Assembly: GCF_002873135.1 (NCBI RefSeq)
Contig: NZ_MCVI01000015.1
Coordinates: 1 to 44,868 of the forward strand
Reading direction: 5' to 3'
Source of the DNA: Shewanella sp. 10N.286.48.A6
GTDB lineage: Bacteria; Pseudomonadota; Gammaproteobacteria; Enterobacterales; Shewanellaceae
Length of the DNA stretch: 44,868 nucleotides
The notes beneath the pieces are model-generated. The model had not been told where the DNA came from, did not search any database, and saw only the letters and a program-made list of their open reading frames with translations. A program made the position numbers and the translations under genes. How positions within the stretch are numbered: position 1 is the stretch's first letter; every line of letters begins with the position of its first letter. Shown piece after piece: positions 9,402-18,254 of this stretch.

Positions 9402-10115
9402 TTGCCTGATAATGGCCGTTCGAGGTTAGAACGTATAAAACAATGTTGTCATTATTCACTGCTAGCATCTGCTTTGATGGTATCGGGGCTTTTTGCCGCG
9501 CCACCAGCGCAAATTGATGCAAAAAAAACCATTAATGCTTTAACTGAGCATTACGGTGAAAGAGCTGGAAAACGCGCCACAGCTTGGTTCAAAATCATCA
9601 ATGAAGCACCGCAACTTGATGAGCTTGCCAGGCTAGAAAAGGTTAACCGTTTCTTTAACTTATTTAAGTTTGTTGACGATAAAGCCTTATGGGGCGAGTC
9701 TAATTATTGGGCTTCTCCGATGGAGTTTATTGGGGTCAATGCTGGTGATTGCGAAGATTTTTCTATCGCTAAATACTTTACCTTACTCCAAGTTGGTATA
9801 CCTGAAGATAAACTCAGAATTACCATGGTAAAAGCCAAAACAGTAAACCAGTACCACATGGTGCTAGCTTACTATGAAACACCAGGCGCGGTACCACTGG
9901 TTTTAGACAATCTAGACCCGATAATAAAACCCGCGACAATGAGAAATGATTTAATACCTGTTTATAGTTTTAATGGTAAACAGTTATGGCTCAACAAAGA
10001 AAAAGGCCGAGGTGTGCTTGCTGGCTCCTCGTCACGTCTTGAAAAATGGAATGATTTAAAACTTAGATTGGGTATCGACCGCTTGCGTCAACCCAAACAA
10101 AAAATGGAGCAGTGA
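9402..10115 (+). CDS. bpfG: Periplasmic adhesin-releasing cysteine protease (BpfG/LapG-like)
   Basis: This transglutaminase-like (bacterial, DUF920-type) cysteine protease of the LapG family cleaves the adhesin N-terminus in the periplasm and releases it from the surface. The catalytic residues are visible as Cys117 (AGDCEDF), His152 (QYHMVLAY) and Asp169 (LVLDNLD). The 35- and 17-residue spacings fit the LapG triad. The acidic residues next to Cys117 match the calcium site of the family. A hydrophobic export segment lies at about residues 19-36. The start is TTG at 9402 with GAGGTG at 9389-9394; the first in-frame ATG (9477) would remove the signal's start. The stop overlaps the next gene's upstream GTG (GTGA). 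Known partner: LapD/BpfD, encoded next. Confidence 0.9.
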   Translation: MPDNGRSRLERIKQCCHYSLLASALMVSGLFAAPPAQIDAKKTINALTEHYGERAGKRATAWFKIINEAPQLDELARLEKVNRFFNLFKFVDDKALWGESNYWASPMEFIGVNAGDCEDFSIAKYFTLLQVGIPEDKLRITMVKAKTVNQYHMVLAYYETPGAVPLVLDNLDPIIKPATMRNDLIPVYSFNGKQLWLNKEKGRGVLAGSSSRLEKWNDLKLRLGIDRLRQPKQKMEQ

Positions 10116-10120
10116 CCAAG

Positions 10121-12043
10121 ATGACCCTCTTTCGTCAAATCTATGCGTTACTTTTTGGTTTATTTTTACTGGTGGTGATCAGCTTAGGTTACGTGCAGTT
10201 TACTGAGACCCAAAGTTTCTTGAGTAAGCAGATGGAATCAGATTTAAATAATGCCAGTCATTCCCTTGGTATTATGCTCGTCCCTGCCCTTGAAAATGGT
10301 GATGATGTTGGCGCAGAAACCCTAGTCAATGTGATATTTGAAGGCGGTTATTACCAGCAAATTAAACTCACTTGGCTGGTTGATGGTAAGCAACAAGTGT
10401 GGAATAACGCCATCAGAATCGACGGTGTACCGCAGTGGTTTATTGACCTTGAGCTATTTAAAAGCATCACCAAAGAGACTGTCTTAACCTCAGGCTGGCT
10501 GCAATTAGCTAAAATAGAAATTACCGCTCACCCTGGGTTTGGCTACCATGAACTGTGGCGGATTATTTCTAATACCATTATCATTTTTTCCATTCTATTT
10601 TTATTGGCTATCGTCTGCGCTCGCTTTGGCTTAGGCTTTATTTTAAAACCGTTACACGACCTTTCAATTCATGCAAAAAAAGTGGCTAATCAGCAGTTTG
10701 GACCTGATATGCCAATGCCTAAAACTAAAGAGCTGCAAGAGTTAGTAAGTGCATTTAATAGCATGTCGGCACAACTTAAACAGGTATTTAACTCACTGGA
10801 TGAAGAAGTCTCAGCCCTACGTAAGAAAAACCTCGTCGACCAGGTTTCAGGGCTGCCAAATCGACAATATATGGTCAGTCGAATTAATGGCTGGTTAGCA
10901 GAGCCTAGCAGTGGAGCAATATTCTTAGCCAAATTTGACTGGTTAGAAACAGTGCACAGTAAATATGGTTATCAAGTTCGTGATGAAACCATTAAATTGC
11001 TGTCACAAAAGCTGCAGCACCATTTAGATGAGGTAGCACCTTCTGTTATTGGCCGTATTGCCGCCTATGAATTTGCTTTTTTGATCGCCGATGTTGAACA
11101 TGAACAGCTAACTAAATACTTACAAACCTTACTCAGAACCCTTAATAAGGAAATATCAAAAGCAGGTTGTAAGCCCAACGAAGGCTTTGCGATTGGTGTT
11201 GCAGAGCGCATTGGTCAAATGACCGTCAGTGATATTTTAGCCCAAGCTGACAATGCACTGCAGCAGTCACTAAAAGACAATAAAGTGTTTCATTGGTTTG
11301 AAACCGACGAACAACAATTATTTAGCCGTGAGCAATGGCGCACTAATCTCACCGATGCGATTCGAAATAAAAAATTCCAGTTCAGATGGCAGCCTATTTT
11401 GCTCAATCGCAAAAAAGAGGTATGCCAGCGGGAAGTTTACTGCCAACTTACCGTCGACGACAAATTGCAACACGCAGGTCAATTTATGCCTTATGTTGAG
11501 TTATTGTCATTAGGCACCTTGCTGGATCAATGTTTAATTGAAACTGTGGTAGAAAACCGACTTTTAGAGCGAAATTATGAGCCACTCGCTATTAACCTCA
11601 CCTTTCAAAGTATTAGTGATATTCATTTTCACACTTGGTTGCAGCAGTTTTTACGTCATTGCAATTTCCCTGAAAGGATCTGTTTTGATATACCTGAAGC
11701 CAGTGTTTATAGTGATTTAGAAAACTGTGAAAAGTTATGCCATATTATTCGTGATAACGGGGCAACATTTGGTATTGATCATTTCGGCCGTCAATTTGGT
11801 TCAATGGCCTATTTACAAAGCCTGCGCCCAAGTTATGTCAAACTGGATCAATCCTTTGCCTATATGGAAGATGACCAACACAATATTGAGCTATGTAGAG
11901 CCTTATCGAATGTGGCCAAAGGCTTAGATATTCAAGTCATAGTCACCGGAATACAGCAGCAAACACAGTTAGAACGTTTTGCCTCCATGCGACTTGATGC
12001 TTACCAAGGCTTTATTTCACCACCGGTTTCCATCAACATTTAA
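10121..12043 (+). CDS. bpfD: c-di-GMP receptor controlling adhesin release (BpfD/LapD-like)
   Basis: This inner-membrane inside-out signalling protein binds cytoplasmic c-di-GMP through its EAL domain and then captures LapG in the periplasm. The order is TM1 (residues about 5-25), a periplasmic LapD/MoxY domain, TM2 (about 152-174), HAMP, GGDEF and EAL. Both output motifs are degenerate: AAYEF at 314-318 instead of GGDEF, and EVY at 438-440 instead of EAL, with DHFGRQFGS for DDFGTGYSS. It is therefore a receptor without enzyme activity, as in LapD. The ATG at 10121 has GGAG eleven bases upstream; an in-frame GTG at 10112 overlaps the bpfG stop but sits only two bases from that Shine-Dalgarno, so ATG is preferred. 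It is the last gene of the operon. Confidence 0.92.
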   Translation: MTLFRQIYALLFGLFLLVVISLGYVQFTETQSFLSKQMESDLNNASHSLGIMLVPALENGDDVGAETLVNVIFEGGYYQQIKLTWLVDGKQQVWNNAIRIDGVPQWFIDLELFKSITKETVLTSGWLQLAKIEITAHPGFGYHELWRIISNTIIIFSILFLLAIVCARFGLGFILKPLHDLSIHAKKVANQQFGPDMPMPKTKELQELVSAFNSMSAQLKQVFNSLDEEVSALRKKNLVDQVSGLPNRQYMVSRINGWLAEPSSGAIFLAKFDWLETVHSKYGYQVRDETIKLLSQKLQHHLDEVAPSVIGRIAAYEFAFLIADVEHEQLTKYLQTLLRTLNKEISKAGCKPNEGFAIGVAERIGQMTVSDILAQADNALQQSLKDNKVFHWFETDEQQLFSREQWRTNLTDAIRNKKFQFRWQPILLNRKKEVCQREVYCQLTVDDKLQHAGQFMPYVELLSLGTLLDQCLIETVVENRLLERNYEPLAINLTFQSISDIHFHTWLQQFLRHCNFPERICFDIPEASVYSDLENCEKLCHIIRDNGATFGIDHFGRQFGSMAYLQSLRPSYVKLDQSFAYMEDDQHNIELCRALSNVAKGLDIQVIVTGIQQQTQLERFASMRLDAYQGFISPPVSINI

Positions 12044-12072
12044 TTTATCCACCAATAAGGTAATTCATACCC

Positions 12073-12100
12073 AAAAAACCACATGCAAATGTGGTTTTTT
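12073..12100 (+). terminator. Intrinsic terminator of the bpf operon
   Basis: A 12-bp perfect stem (AAAAAACCACAT with ATGTGGTTTTTT) around a GCAA loop ends in six T residues. It lies 30 bases after the bpfD stop. It could act on both strands because the 5' arm begins with six A residues. Confidence 0.85.
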
Positions 12101-12223
12101 ATTATCTGTAACCTGCATTAATGTATAACAAACCCAGCGATACTAACTAAACGTACCAACCATTGAGGTAACAAGGGAGTAGCTAAAAGGGATGATGCTG
12201 CACAAGGTGTTTATTTGAAATAC

Positions 12224-12252
12224 AAAAAAGCCACTCATTGAGTGGCTTTTTT
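12224..12252 (-). terminator. Terminator of the tRNA operon
   Basis: AAAAAAGCCACTC and GAGTGGCTTTTTT form a 13-bp stem with a three-base loop. It lies just past the 3' end of the last tRNA-Pro, read on the - strand. The symmetric A/T tracts would let it work in either direction. Confidence 0.85.
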
Positions 12253-12260
12253 GTTAAATG

Positions 12261-12337
12261 TGGTCGGTGATAGAGGATTCGAACCTCTGACCCTCTCGTC
12301 CCAAACGAGATGCGCTACCGGGCTGCGCTAATCACCG
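12261..12337 (-). tRNA. tRNA-Pro (TGG), copy 2
   Basis: This is a 77-base gene on the - strand, starting CGGTGATTAGCGCAGCC and ending with an encoded CCA. The anticodon loop TTTGGGA gives anticodon TGG. The T-loop GGTTCGAATCC is intact. It is identical along its full length to the copy at 12499-12575. Confidence 0.97.
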
Positions 12338-12498
12338 AAATTTTACTGATACTCTAAGTCTTATAAGGTCAACCCTTTGCTTCACTCTAAAAGAGTGAGT
12401 GACACGTTATCAACAACGCTATTCACTGAATGTAACTTTTTATACGGTAGGCCAATTTGATAGGATCAAAATAAATCACTAATTGGAATACTAAAATT

Positions 12499-12575
12499 TG
12501 GTCGGTGATAGAGGATTCGAACCTCTGACCCTCTCGTCCCAAACGAGATGCGCTACCGGGCTGCGCTAATCACCG
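12499..12575 (-). tRNA. tRNA-Pro (TGG), copy 1
   Basis: This 77-base gene has the same sequence as the next copy, anticodon TGG and encoded CCA. It follows tRNA-His by 43 bases. The 161-base spacer to the second Pro copy contains a 7-bp hairpin (TCACTCT / AGAGTGA, about 12382-12398) that may be a processing signal. Confidence 0.97.
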
Positions 12576-12618
12576 AAGATGTTGCAATTACGACACTTCT
12601 AAAAGAAGTTAAATTGAA

Positions 12619-12695
12619 TGGGGTGACTGATGGGGCTCGAACCCACGACAACCGGAATCACAATCCGGGGCTCTACCAACTGAGCTACAATCACC
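12619..12695 (-). tRNA. tRNA-His (GTG)
   Basis: This 77-base gene has the extra 5' G of tRNA-His pairing with C73, so the acceptor stem has 8 pairs (GGTGATTG with CAGTCACC). The anticodon loop contains GTG, and CCA is encoded. It lies 39 bases after tRNA-Arg in the same transcript. Confidence 0.97.
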
Positions 12696-12734
12696 ACTGA
12701 TCTTTCAATTTTGCTAACAAGCTACTGTACCGAA

Positions 12735-12811
12735 TGGTGCGCCCAGAAGGATTCGAACCTTCGGCCTTACCCTCCGGAGGGGTACGCTCTATCCAGCTGA
12801 GCTATGGGCGC
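12735..12811 (-). tRNA. tRNA-Arg (CCG)
   Basis: This 77-base gene starts GCGCCCATAGCTCAGC, with anticodon loop CTCCGGA giving anticodon CCG and an encoded CCA. It is the first gene of the cluster, like argX in the E. coli argX-hisR-leuT-proM operon. Confidence 0.97.
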
Positions 12812-12832
12812 TCGCCTTGGTTAGCGACGCAC

Positions 12833-12861
12833 ATAATAGGGATAAATCAGCTTCACGTCTA
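12833..12861 (-). promoter_or_regulatory. Promoter of the tRNA operon with GC-rich discriminator
   Basis: On the - strand a -35 TAGACG (12856-12861) is separated by 17 bp from -10 TATTAT (12833-12838). The bases after the -10, GTGCGTCGC, form a GC-rich discriminator typical of stringently controlled stable-RNA promoters. The start would fall about 15 bases before tRNA-Arg. Confidence 0.6.
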
Positions 12862-12948
12862 CCTTTGTTTTTAATTTTTTTTCTGTTTGCTCATGTTTTG
12901 ACTGAATTGGGATATTTTTGAGCATTTTTAATTATAAACTCATGTTGG

Positions 12949-12982
12949 TTCACATTATTGGTTAAGTTTCATATACTGAAAC
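12949..12982 (+). promoter_or_regulatory. Promoter of the GAF-GGDEF-EAL gene with a palindrome on the -10
   Basis: -35 TTCACA (12949-12954), 17 bp, -10 TATACT (12972-12977). A perfect inverted repeat GTTTCA-TATAC-TGAAAC (12966-12982) is centred on the -10, the position expected of a repressor operator. The start would be about 35 bases before the ATG. Confidence 0.55.
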
Positions 12983-13018
12983 GTCAGTAAAAAGTCTTAA
13001 AGGAATTAAGGGCGTGCT

Positions 13019-15691
13019 ATGGAAAAGGGAACCTTCCCCATATTTAGTTCAGATAATGTTGAGCACCTCAAAAGAAGAGTGTCACGACTAAGGCGTTTGC
13101 TAAGCAAATACAAACGTGCTGAAGTAATCCAAAATGCATTACTGGAAATTTCCAACATTGCCACTAACGCCATCTCCCTTGATGCTTTTTATCATGGCGT
13201 TCACTCTCACCTGCAAAAACTTATCCACGCTGACAACTTCTTTATTGCTGAACTCGATACCGACAGCAGTATTATTAGCTTGCCTTTTTTTGCCGATGAA
13301 AAAGATCCCCATCCAAGTGAGCTTTATCCCGATGAAGAAATATCAGCGCTGCTCAAACGGGGGATTACTGGCTACGTACTGAGAACTGGCGAGCCATTAT
13401 TGTGTGATGATCAAGGTTTTGAGTCACTGGTAAAAGCAGGCGAAATAGATGACTTAGGTTCAGCCTGCCTGCAATGGTTAGGGGTACCAATTAAGCATAA
13501 TGATAAGGTCACTGGCGTATTAGTTGTTCAAAGCTACAGTGATGACATCATATATGGTGAATTAGAATTAGAATTAATGGGCTTTATTTGCCACCATATC
13601 TCTGGGGTAATGGAACGTTTGCGTCATAATGAAGAGCTCGAAATTGCCATTGTGCAGCGAACTAAAGAGCTCAGTGATGCCTACGAAAAAGTAAAACAAG
13701 AGGTACAAGAGCGCGTAAAAGCTGAAAAGTTGCAATCAGCACTGTTTCAAATTGCAGATCTGTCGACCTCTGATGTTAGCCAATCTGTATTCTATCCACA
13801 GATCCACAAAATCATCAGCCAACTTATTCCTGCAGAAAATTGTTTTATCTCTTTAGTTAATAAAGCAAGCAATACGCTTTCTTTCCCCTTTTATGTCTCT
13901 AAGATGGCTTCAGAGCCGCCTAAGCCTCGTCCAATGCAAGATGGGCTAACAGAATATATTCTTAAGCATAAAAAGCCGCTACTGCTGCGCCAGCAAGATA
14001 TTCAAGCATTAATTAAAGCCGGTGACATCTACGGCCATAATCCAGACTTAAACCACACTCACGCAATGGTGCAATGGATTGGTATTCCATTATTCATCCA
14101 CGGTGAAGTCACCGGTGGGTTAACGATATACAGCTTAAGCAATAACGACTCTTTTGCGGTTAAAGATCTTGAGTTACTGACCTTTGTGTCACAACACATT
14201 GCCAATGCCATAGAAAAGAAATTAGCCGCAGAGCAGCTAAAAAGAAGTCATGAATTATTAGAAGACAAAGTCCAAAAGCGCACCCATGCTATCGCTGAAA
14301 TGAATGACAATTTGCAGCGACAAATTATGCAGCGTAAAAAGATCGAAGCCCAATTAGTCTTTGATGCCAAACATGATAATTTAACCGGCTTACCCAATCG
14401 TAGCTTCTTTATGGAGCGCTTATCCCAAACCATTAAACATCTTAGGCGTAATAAAAATGAACAATGTGCATTATTGTTTATCGACTTAGATGGCTTTAAA
14501 CAAATTAACGATACTTTAGGTCATTTAGAAGGGGATCGATTTTTAATTGAAACCTCAAAAAGATTAAAAGCGTGTATCCGTGATAACGATACCCTTGCAC
14601 GTTTAGGAGGTGATGAATTTGTGATACTGCTAGACTCAATTCATCGTAAACAAGATGCTGAAGATGTCAGTGAACGCATACTTAAAGCCATCGCTCAGCC
14701 GTTTACATTAACCAGCCAACAGGTAATCTCCGGCGCTAGTATTGGCGTGGCTTATAGCGCAAAGAACACCTCCTATGACAGCGAGTCTATTTTACGTCAT
14801 GCTGACACTGCTATGTATCAGGCAAAAGCCAAAGGTAAAGGTTGTTATGTGGTGTTTGATCAGCACATTGAGCAACACTTTAATCAAAGAGTGGAATTAG
14901 AGCAGGACTTCCAGCAGGCATTAGAAAATCACCATATAAATGTTAATTTAATCCCCGTGGTCGATTTTGATGGCCTGAGCATTTTGGCTTATGAGCCCAT
15001 AGCCTCTTGGCAACACACTACACATGGTAGTATCAGTCACCAACAACTGCAGTCATTGGCGAGTAAAACCCAAACTATCACCATTTTTGATGACTATATA
15101 TTTAAATATATCGATAGTGGCTATAAGGCGTTAACTGACACCCTGGGCCACGCGCCACAAATTCACATGTCACTATCAAGCAAGCATATTAAGTTGAAAT
15201 ACGACTTACGAAGCTTAAAAAACACCATCAAAAATAGCCAAATCAGTCCAAGCCATTTATGGGTATTTTTCCATGAAAAAGCCTTCGTTAAAGACCGAAA
15301 AAACCATATCACGGCCTTTGATACTTTAACTGAGCTTGAGGTTAATATCGGCATTAATGGTTATGGCACAGGTTATAGCTCGTTAAGCAGCCTCAGCTTT
15401 TTGCCAATAAAAGCCCTTAAACTGGATGCTGATGCAAGCCAACATTTACTGAATAGCAAACAATTGCAATTGGCTAAAGCATATTGCCTCATTGCATCGA
15501 CCTTAGGGTTTGAAATGTTTGCTGATGGAGTTAATACTGACGAACAACTCACAGCGTTACGACAGCTGGGGTACTACCAAGGTCAAGGGCGCTTATTCTC
15601 TGCTAACGACATCTGTATAAAAACGCAGTTAGAGAAAATAGCTGACACCCAACAAGGAGCGGAGTGTCAGTTAGCTAAGCTTACTTCTTAA
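13019..15691 (+). CDS. GAF-GAF-GGDEF-EAL protein, probable diguanylate cyclase
   Basis: This soluble 890-residue signalling protein has no membrane segment. Domains in order: a short coiled coil, GAF (about 40-200), coiled coil, a second GAF (about 240-400), coiled coil, GGDEF (about 445-605) and EAL-like (about 620-880). GGDEF is intact at 530-534 and an inhibitory I-site RDND sits at 521-524, five residues before it, so c-di-GMP synthesis with product inhibition is likely. The EAL domain is degenerate (EPI at 659-661; NGYGTGYSS for DDFGTGYSS), so phosphodiesterase activity is unlikely. The ATG has AAGGG seven bases upstream. It lies next to the c-di-GMP-controlled adhesin operon and could feed it (inference). 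Its 3' end overlaps rep by 11 bases on the opposite strand. Confidence 0.88.
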   Translation: MEKGTFPIFSSDNVEHLKRRVSRLRRLLSKYKRAEVIQNALLEISNIATNAISLDAFYHGVHSHLQKLIHADNFFIAELDTDSSIISLPFFADEKDPHPSELYPDEEISALLKRGITGYVLRTGEPLLCDDQGFESLVKAGEIDDLGSACLQWLGVPIKHNDKVTGVLVVQSYSDDIIYGELELELMGFICHHISGVMERLRHNEELEIAIVQRTKELSDAYEKVKQEVQERVKAEKLQSALFQIADLSTSDVSQSVFYPQIHKIISQLIPAENCFISLVNKASNTLSFPFYVSKMASEPPKPRPMQDGLTEYILKHKKPLLLRQQDIQALIKAGDIYGHNPDLNHTHAMVQWIGIPLFIHGEVTGGLTIYSLSNNDSFAVKDLELLTFVSQHIANAIEKKLAAEQLKRSHELLEDKVQKRTHAIAEMNDNLQRQIMQRKKIEAQLVFDAKHDNLTGLPNRSFFMERLSQTIKHLRRNKNEQCALLFIDLDGFKQINDTLGHLEGDRFLIETSKRLKACIRDNDTLARLGGDEFVILLDSIHRKQDAEDVSERILKAIAQPFTLTSQQVISGASIGVAYSAKNTSYDSESILRHADTAMYQAKAKGKGCYVVFDQHIEQHFNQRVELEQDFQQALENHHINVNLIPVVDFDGLSILAYEPIASWQHTTHGSISHQQLQSLASKTQTITIFDDYIFKYIDSGYKALTDTLGHAPQIHMSLSSKHIKLKYDLRSLKNTIKNSQISPSHLWVFFHEKAFVKDRKNHITAFDTLTELEVNIGINGYGTGYSSLSSLSFLPIKALKLDADASQHLLNSKQLQLAKAYCLIASTLGFEMFADGVNTDEQLTALRQLGYYQGQGRLFSANDICIKTQLEKIADTQQGAECQLAKLTS

Positions 15692-17693
15692 ACATATCTC
15701 GCAAGTTAGCGATATTGCTTTTACCGGTTTGCAGCCTTTCTTGCTCAGTTTGCTTTGGTTTACGGTTTTCCCAAATCAAGTCATCTTGAGGCAGTTCCAT
15801 CAAAAAACGGCTTGGCTCACAGCGCATGGTTTCACCAAACTGGCGCCGTTCACGACACATAGTAAACCATAATTCTTTCTGTGCTCGGGTGATCCCCACA
15901 TAAGCGAGTCGGCGCTCTTCATCGACATTGTCTTCATCAATACTCGACTGATGCGGCAAGATGCGCTCTTCGGTGCCCACCATAAACACATAAGGGTATT
16001 CGAGGCCTTTCGATGCATGTAGGGTCATCAGCTGTACTTGATCGCCGCCTTCATCCTCTTGGTTACGTTCCATCATGTCACGCAAGGTCAAACGGGTAAC
16101 GACTTCAGGTAAGGTCATTGGTTCGTCCAAATCATCACCTTCAAGCATTTGAGTCACCCATTTATACAGCTCTGAAATATTCTTCATCCGCATTTCAGCT
16201 GCTTTAGCGCTGGTGCTGGTTTCATACAAATAATCTTCGTAGTTAATTTTACGAATAAGCTGCTTAATGGCGTCTACCGGTTCGCCGCGGCTAGCCACTT
16301 CGCCGGTATCGACTATGAATTTACCAAACTGATATAACGACCCCATTGCCGCTGGCGACAGATGATGGTTTAGCTCAGCTTGAAAAATCGCTTCAAATAA
16401 CGAGATGTGCTTTTCATTGGCATAACTGCCTAAACGCTCCAGTGTTGCAGGGCCAATACCACGTTTAGGAAGGTTAACAACCCTTAGGAAGGCATTATCA
16501 TCATCTGGATTCACCACCAAGCGCAGGTAAGCCATAATGTCTTTAATTTCTGCGCGTGCAAAAAACGAAGTGCCACCTGAAAGCTTATAAGGAATGCGGT
16601 TAGTCATTAATGCACGTTCTAATAACCGCGATTGATGGTTACCCCGATACAAGATGGCATAATCACCAAACTGAGTACGGCCAACGAATTTGTGACGAAT
16701 AATCTCCGCTACCACCCGCTCTGCTTCTTGCTCTTCATTGGCAGCAAATAGCACCCTAAGCGGCTCACCGTAGGCTAGCTCACTGAATAAGGTTTTTTCA
16801 TACACATGGGGGTTATTAGCAATTAAGATATTGGCCGCACGTAAAATACGTTGGCTAGAGCGATAATTTTGCTCTAGCTTAATCAAGCGCAGTTGCGGAA
16901 AATCTTTCCCTAGTAACACCAAATTTTGCGGTTTAGCACCACGCCATGAATAAATCGATTGATCGTCATCACCTACCACGGTAAATCGCGCACGCTCGCC
17001 AACTAACAGCTTCACCAGCTCATATTGGCTAGTATTAGTATCTTGATACTCATCCACCAGCAAGTATTGAATACGGGTCTGCCAGCGGGTTCTTACTTCT
17101 TCATTATGACGCAACAATAACGTCGGCAATAAAATCAGATCGTCAAAATCCAGCGCATTGTAGGCTTTCATTTGCTGGGCATAGCGCTGATAAAGCTTGG
17201 CAAATAATTGAGTTTGTTCGTCACCGCCACGTTTGAGCGCTTGATCAGGTACGACTAAATCACCTTTCCAGTTTGAAATGGCGCTAGCAAGCGCTTTGAT
17301 GAGGTCTTTATCTTCTTCAAGCTCATCTTCTGTGAGCTCTTTTAATAATGCAAAGGTGTCTTGGTCATCAAACAGTGAGAAGCCAGCTTTTAAGCCCACC
17401 ACTTTATATTCACGTTTAAGAATTTCTAAGCCTAAGGTATGGAAGGTTGAAATCCACAAACCGCGAGCTTCTTTACGCCCCATTGACTGCGAGACACGCT
17501 CTTTCATCTCACGGGCGGCTTTATTGGTAAAGGTCACGGCAGCAATATTGCGCGCCTTGTAGCCACACTTTTCAACTAAGTATGCAATTTTGTTAATAAT
17601 TACCCGAGTTTTACCACTACCCGCCCCCGCTAAAACCAAGCAAGGTCCAGAAACATAGTGAACGGCATCATTTTGCCCAGGATTTAACTTCAT
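15681..17693 (-). CDS. rep: ATP-dependent DNA helicase Rep
   Basis: This is a UvrD/Rep superfamily 1 3'-5' helicase that helps replication forks pass obstacles. With the ATG at 17693 the protein is 670 residues, close to E. coli Rep, and starts [14 protein letters not shown], which aligns with the family N-terminus. A longer frame upstream has no homology. Motifs: Walker A GAGSGKT (23-29), motif Ia [10 protein letters not shown], Walker [11 protein letters not shown], motif [16 protein letters not shown], motif IV QNYRSS, motif [14 protein letters not shown], motif [13 protein letters not shown]. No strong Shine-Dalgarno is visible (GGTGA about 15 bases upstream). It is convergent with the GGDEF/EAL gene, with no terminator between them. 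Confidence 0.95.
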   Translation of the reverse strand: MKLNPGQNDAVHYVSGPCLVLAGAGSGKTRVIINKIAYLVEKCGYKARNIAAVTFTNKAAREMKERVSQSMGRKEARGLWISTFHTLGLEILKREYKVVGLKAGFSLFDDQDTFALLKELTEDELEEDKDLIKALASAISNWKGDLVVPDQALKRGGDEQTQLFAKLYQRYAQQMKAYNALDFDDLILLPTLLLRHNEEVRTRWQTRIQYLLVDEYQDTNTSQYELVKLLVGERARFTVVGDDDQSIYSWRGAKPQNLVLLGKDFPQLRLIKLEQNYRSSQRILRAANILIANNPHVYEKTLFSELAYGEPLRVLFAANEEQEAERVVAEIIRHKFVGRTQFGDYAILYRGNHQSRLLERALMTNRIPYKLSGGTSFFARAEIKDIMAYLRLVVNPDDDNAFLRVVNLPKRGIGPATLERLGSYANEKHISLFEAIFQAELNHHLSPAAMGSLYQFGKFIVDTGEVASRGEPVDAIKQLIRKINYEDYLYETSTSAKAAEMRMKNISELYKWVTQMLEGDDLDEPMTLPEVVTRLTLRDMMERNQEDEGGDQVQLMTLHASKGLEYPYVFMVGTEERILPHQSSIDEDNVDEERRLAYVGITRAQKELWFTMCRERRQFGETMRCEPSRFLMELPQDDLIWENRKPKQTEQERLQTGKSNIANLRDMFKK

Positions 17694-17768
17694 GCTAACT
17701 AGATCACCAATAACGAAAATAAAAGGATCGTGATCATACCAGAAACCGCCAAGCTGCAATTAAAAATA

Positions 17769-17797
17769 TCGATCGTTATGGTATTTTCGATCGTAAT
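17769..17797. repeat. Direct repeat in the rep/ubiK intergenic region
   Basis: TCGATCGTTAT (17769-17779) and TCGATCGTAAT (17787-17797) are 11-base near-identical repeats 18 bp apart, each with the palindrome CGATCG. They lie between the divergent genes rep and ubiK and could be a regulator site; no regulator can be named. Confidence 0.3.
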
Positions 17798-17826
17798 ACT
17801 AAAAGTGACAAATGAAGGAGCAAACA

Positions 17827-17886
17827 ATGGTGATTGCTTTGGAAAACGCCTCCGCCTCAGGTACAATCGAGCTAACAAACAGCTAA
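17827..17886 (+). CDS. Candidate 19-residue small ORF upstream of ubiK
   Basis: ATG at 17827 is preceded at good spacing (6 bases) by AAGGAG (17815-17820). It encodes MVIALENASASGTIELTNS and stops 19 bases before the ubiK ATG. The Shine-Dalgarno is better than that of ubiK itself. It could be a translated leader or chance; no homologue is recognised. Confidence 0.2.
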   Translation: MVIALENASASGTIELTNS

Positions 17887-17905
17887 TTTTAATATGGAAT
17901 TGATA

Positions 17906-18157
17906 ATGATTAATCCTAAAAAACTTGAAGAAGTTGCCAAGCAACTGAGTGATAATCTTCCTAGTGGCGTAAAGCAATTTGCCGGTGAATTTGAAGAACG
18001 TTCAAAGCAAATTCTACAAAACCAATTAATGAAATTAGATGTGGTCTCTCGCGAAGAGTTTGAAGTTCAGCAACACGTGTTATTAAAAACCCGTGAAAAG
18101 CTTGAAGCACTGCAAGCCCAAGTGGATGAATTAGAGAAAAAGTTCTCAGCTGAGTAG
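17906..18157 (+). CDS. ubiK: Ubiquinone biosynthesis accessory factor UbiK
   Basis: This 83-residue protein of the YqiC/BMFP family assists aerobic ubiquinone synthesis with the Ubi complex. The start MINPKKLEEVAKQL aligns with E. coli UbiK (MIDPKK), so the ATG at 17906 is chosen over the in-frame ATG at 17894. The family core LDVVSREEFEVQ is present, followed by a C-terminal coiled coil (LKTREKLEALQAQVDELEKK) that mediates trimerisation. It stands alone, divergent from rep and convergent with the aminotransferase gene. Confidence 0.9.
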   Translation: MINPKKLEEVAKQLSDNLPSGVKQFAGEFEERSKQILQNQLMKLDVVSREEFEVQQHVLLKTREKLEALQAQVDELEKKFSAE

Positions 18158-18201
18158 AAAATCGCTGGTATTTTCAGCCATCACCATGGCTAAAAAGCAA
18201 T

Positions 18202-18231
18202 AAAAATGGCATCCAATTGGATGCCATTTTT
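18202..18231. terminator. Bidirectional terminator between ubiK and the class V aminotransferase gene
   Basis: A 30-base perfect palindrome has a 13-bp stem AAAAATGGCATCC / GGATGCCATTTTT with an AATT centre. A and T tracts at both ends suit termination of both convergent genes. Confidence 0.88.
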
Positions 18232-18254
18232 ATATAACATTTACATCAGCCTGC

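Noticed and set aside
12261..12811. tRNA cluster as an integration site of a mobile element
   Set aside because: No integrase gene or att-like duplication of a tRNA end is seen nearby; both Pro copies are complete with CCA.
17694..17759. An N-terminal extension of Rep
   Set aside because: Homology starts exactly at MKLNPGQ; the extension is not family-like.
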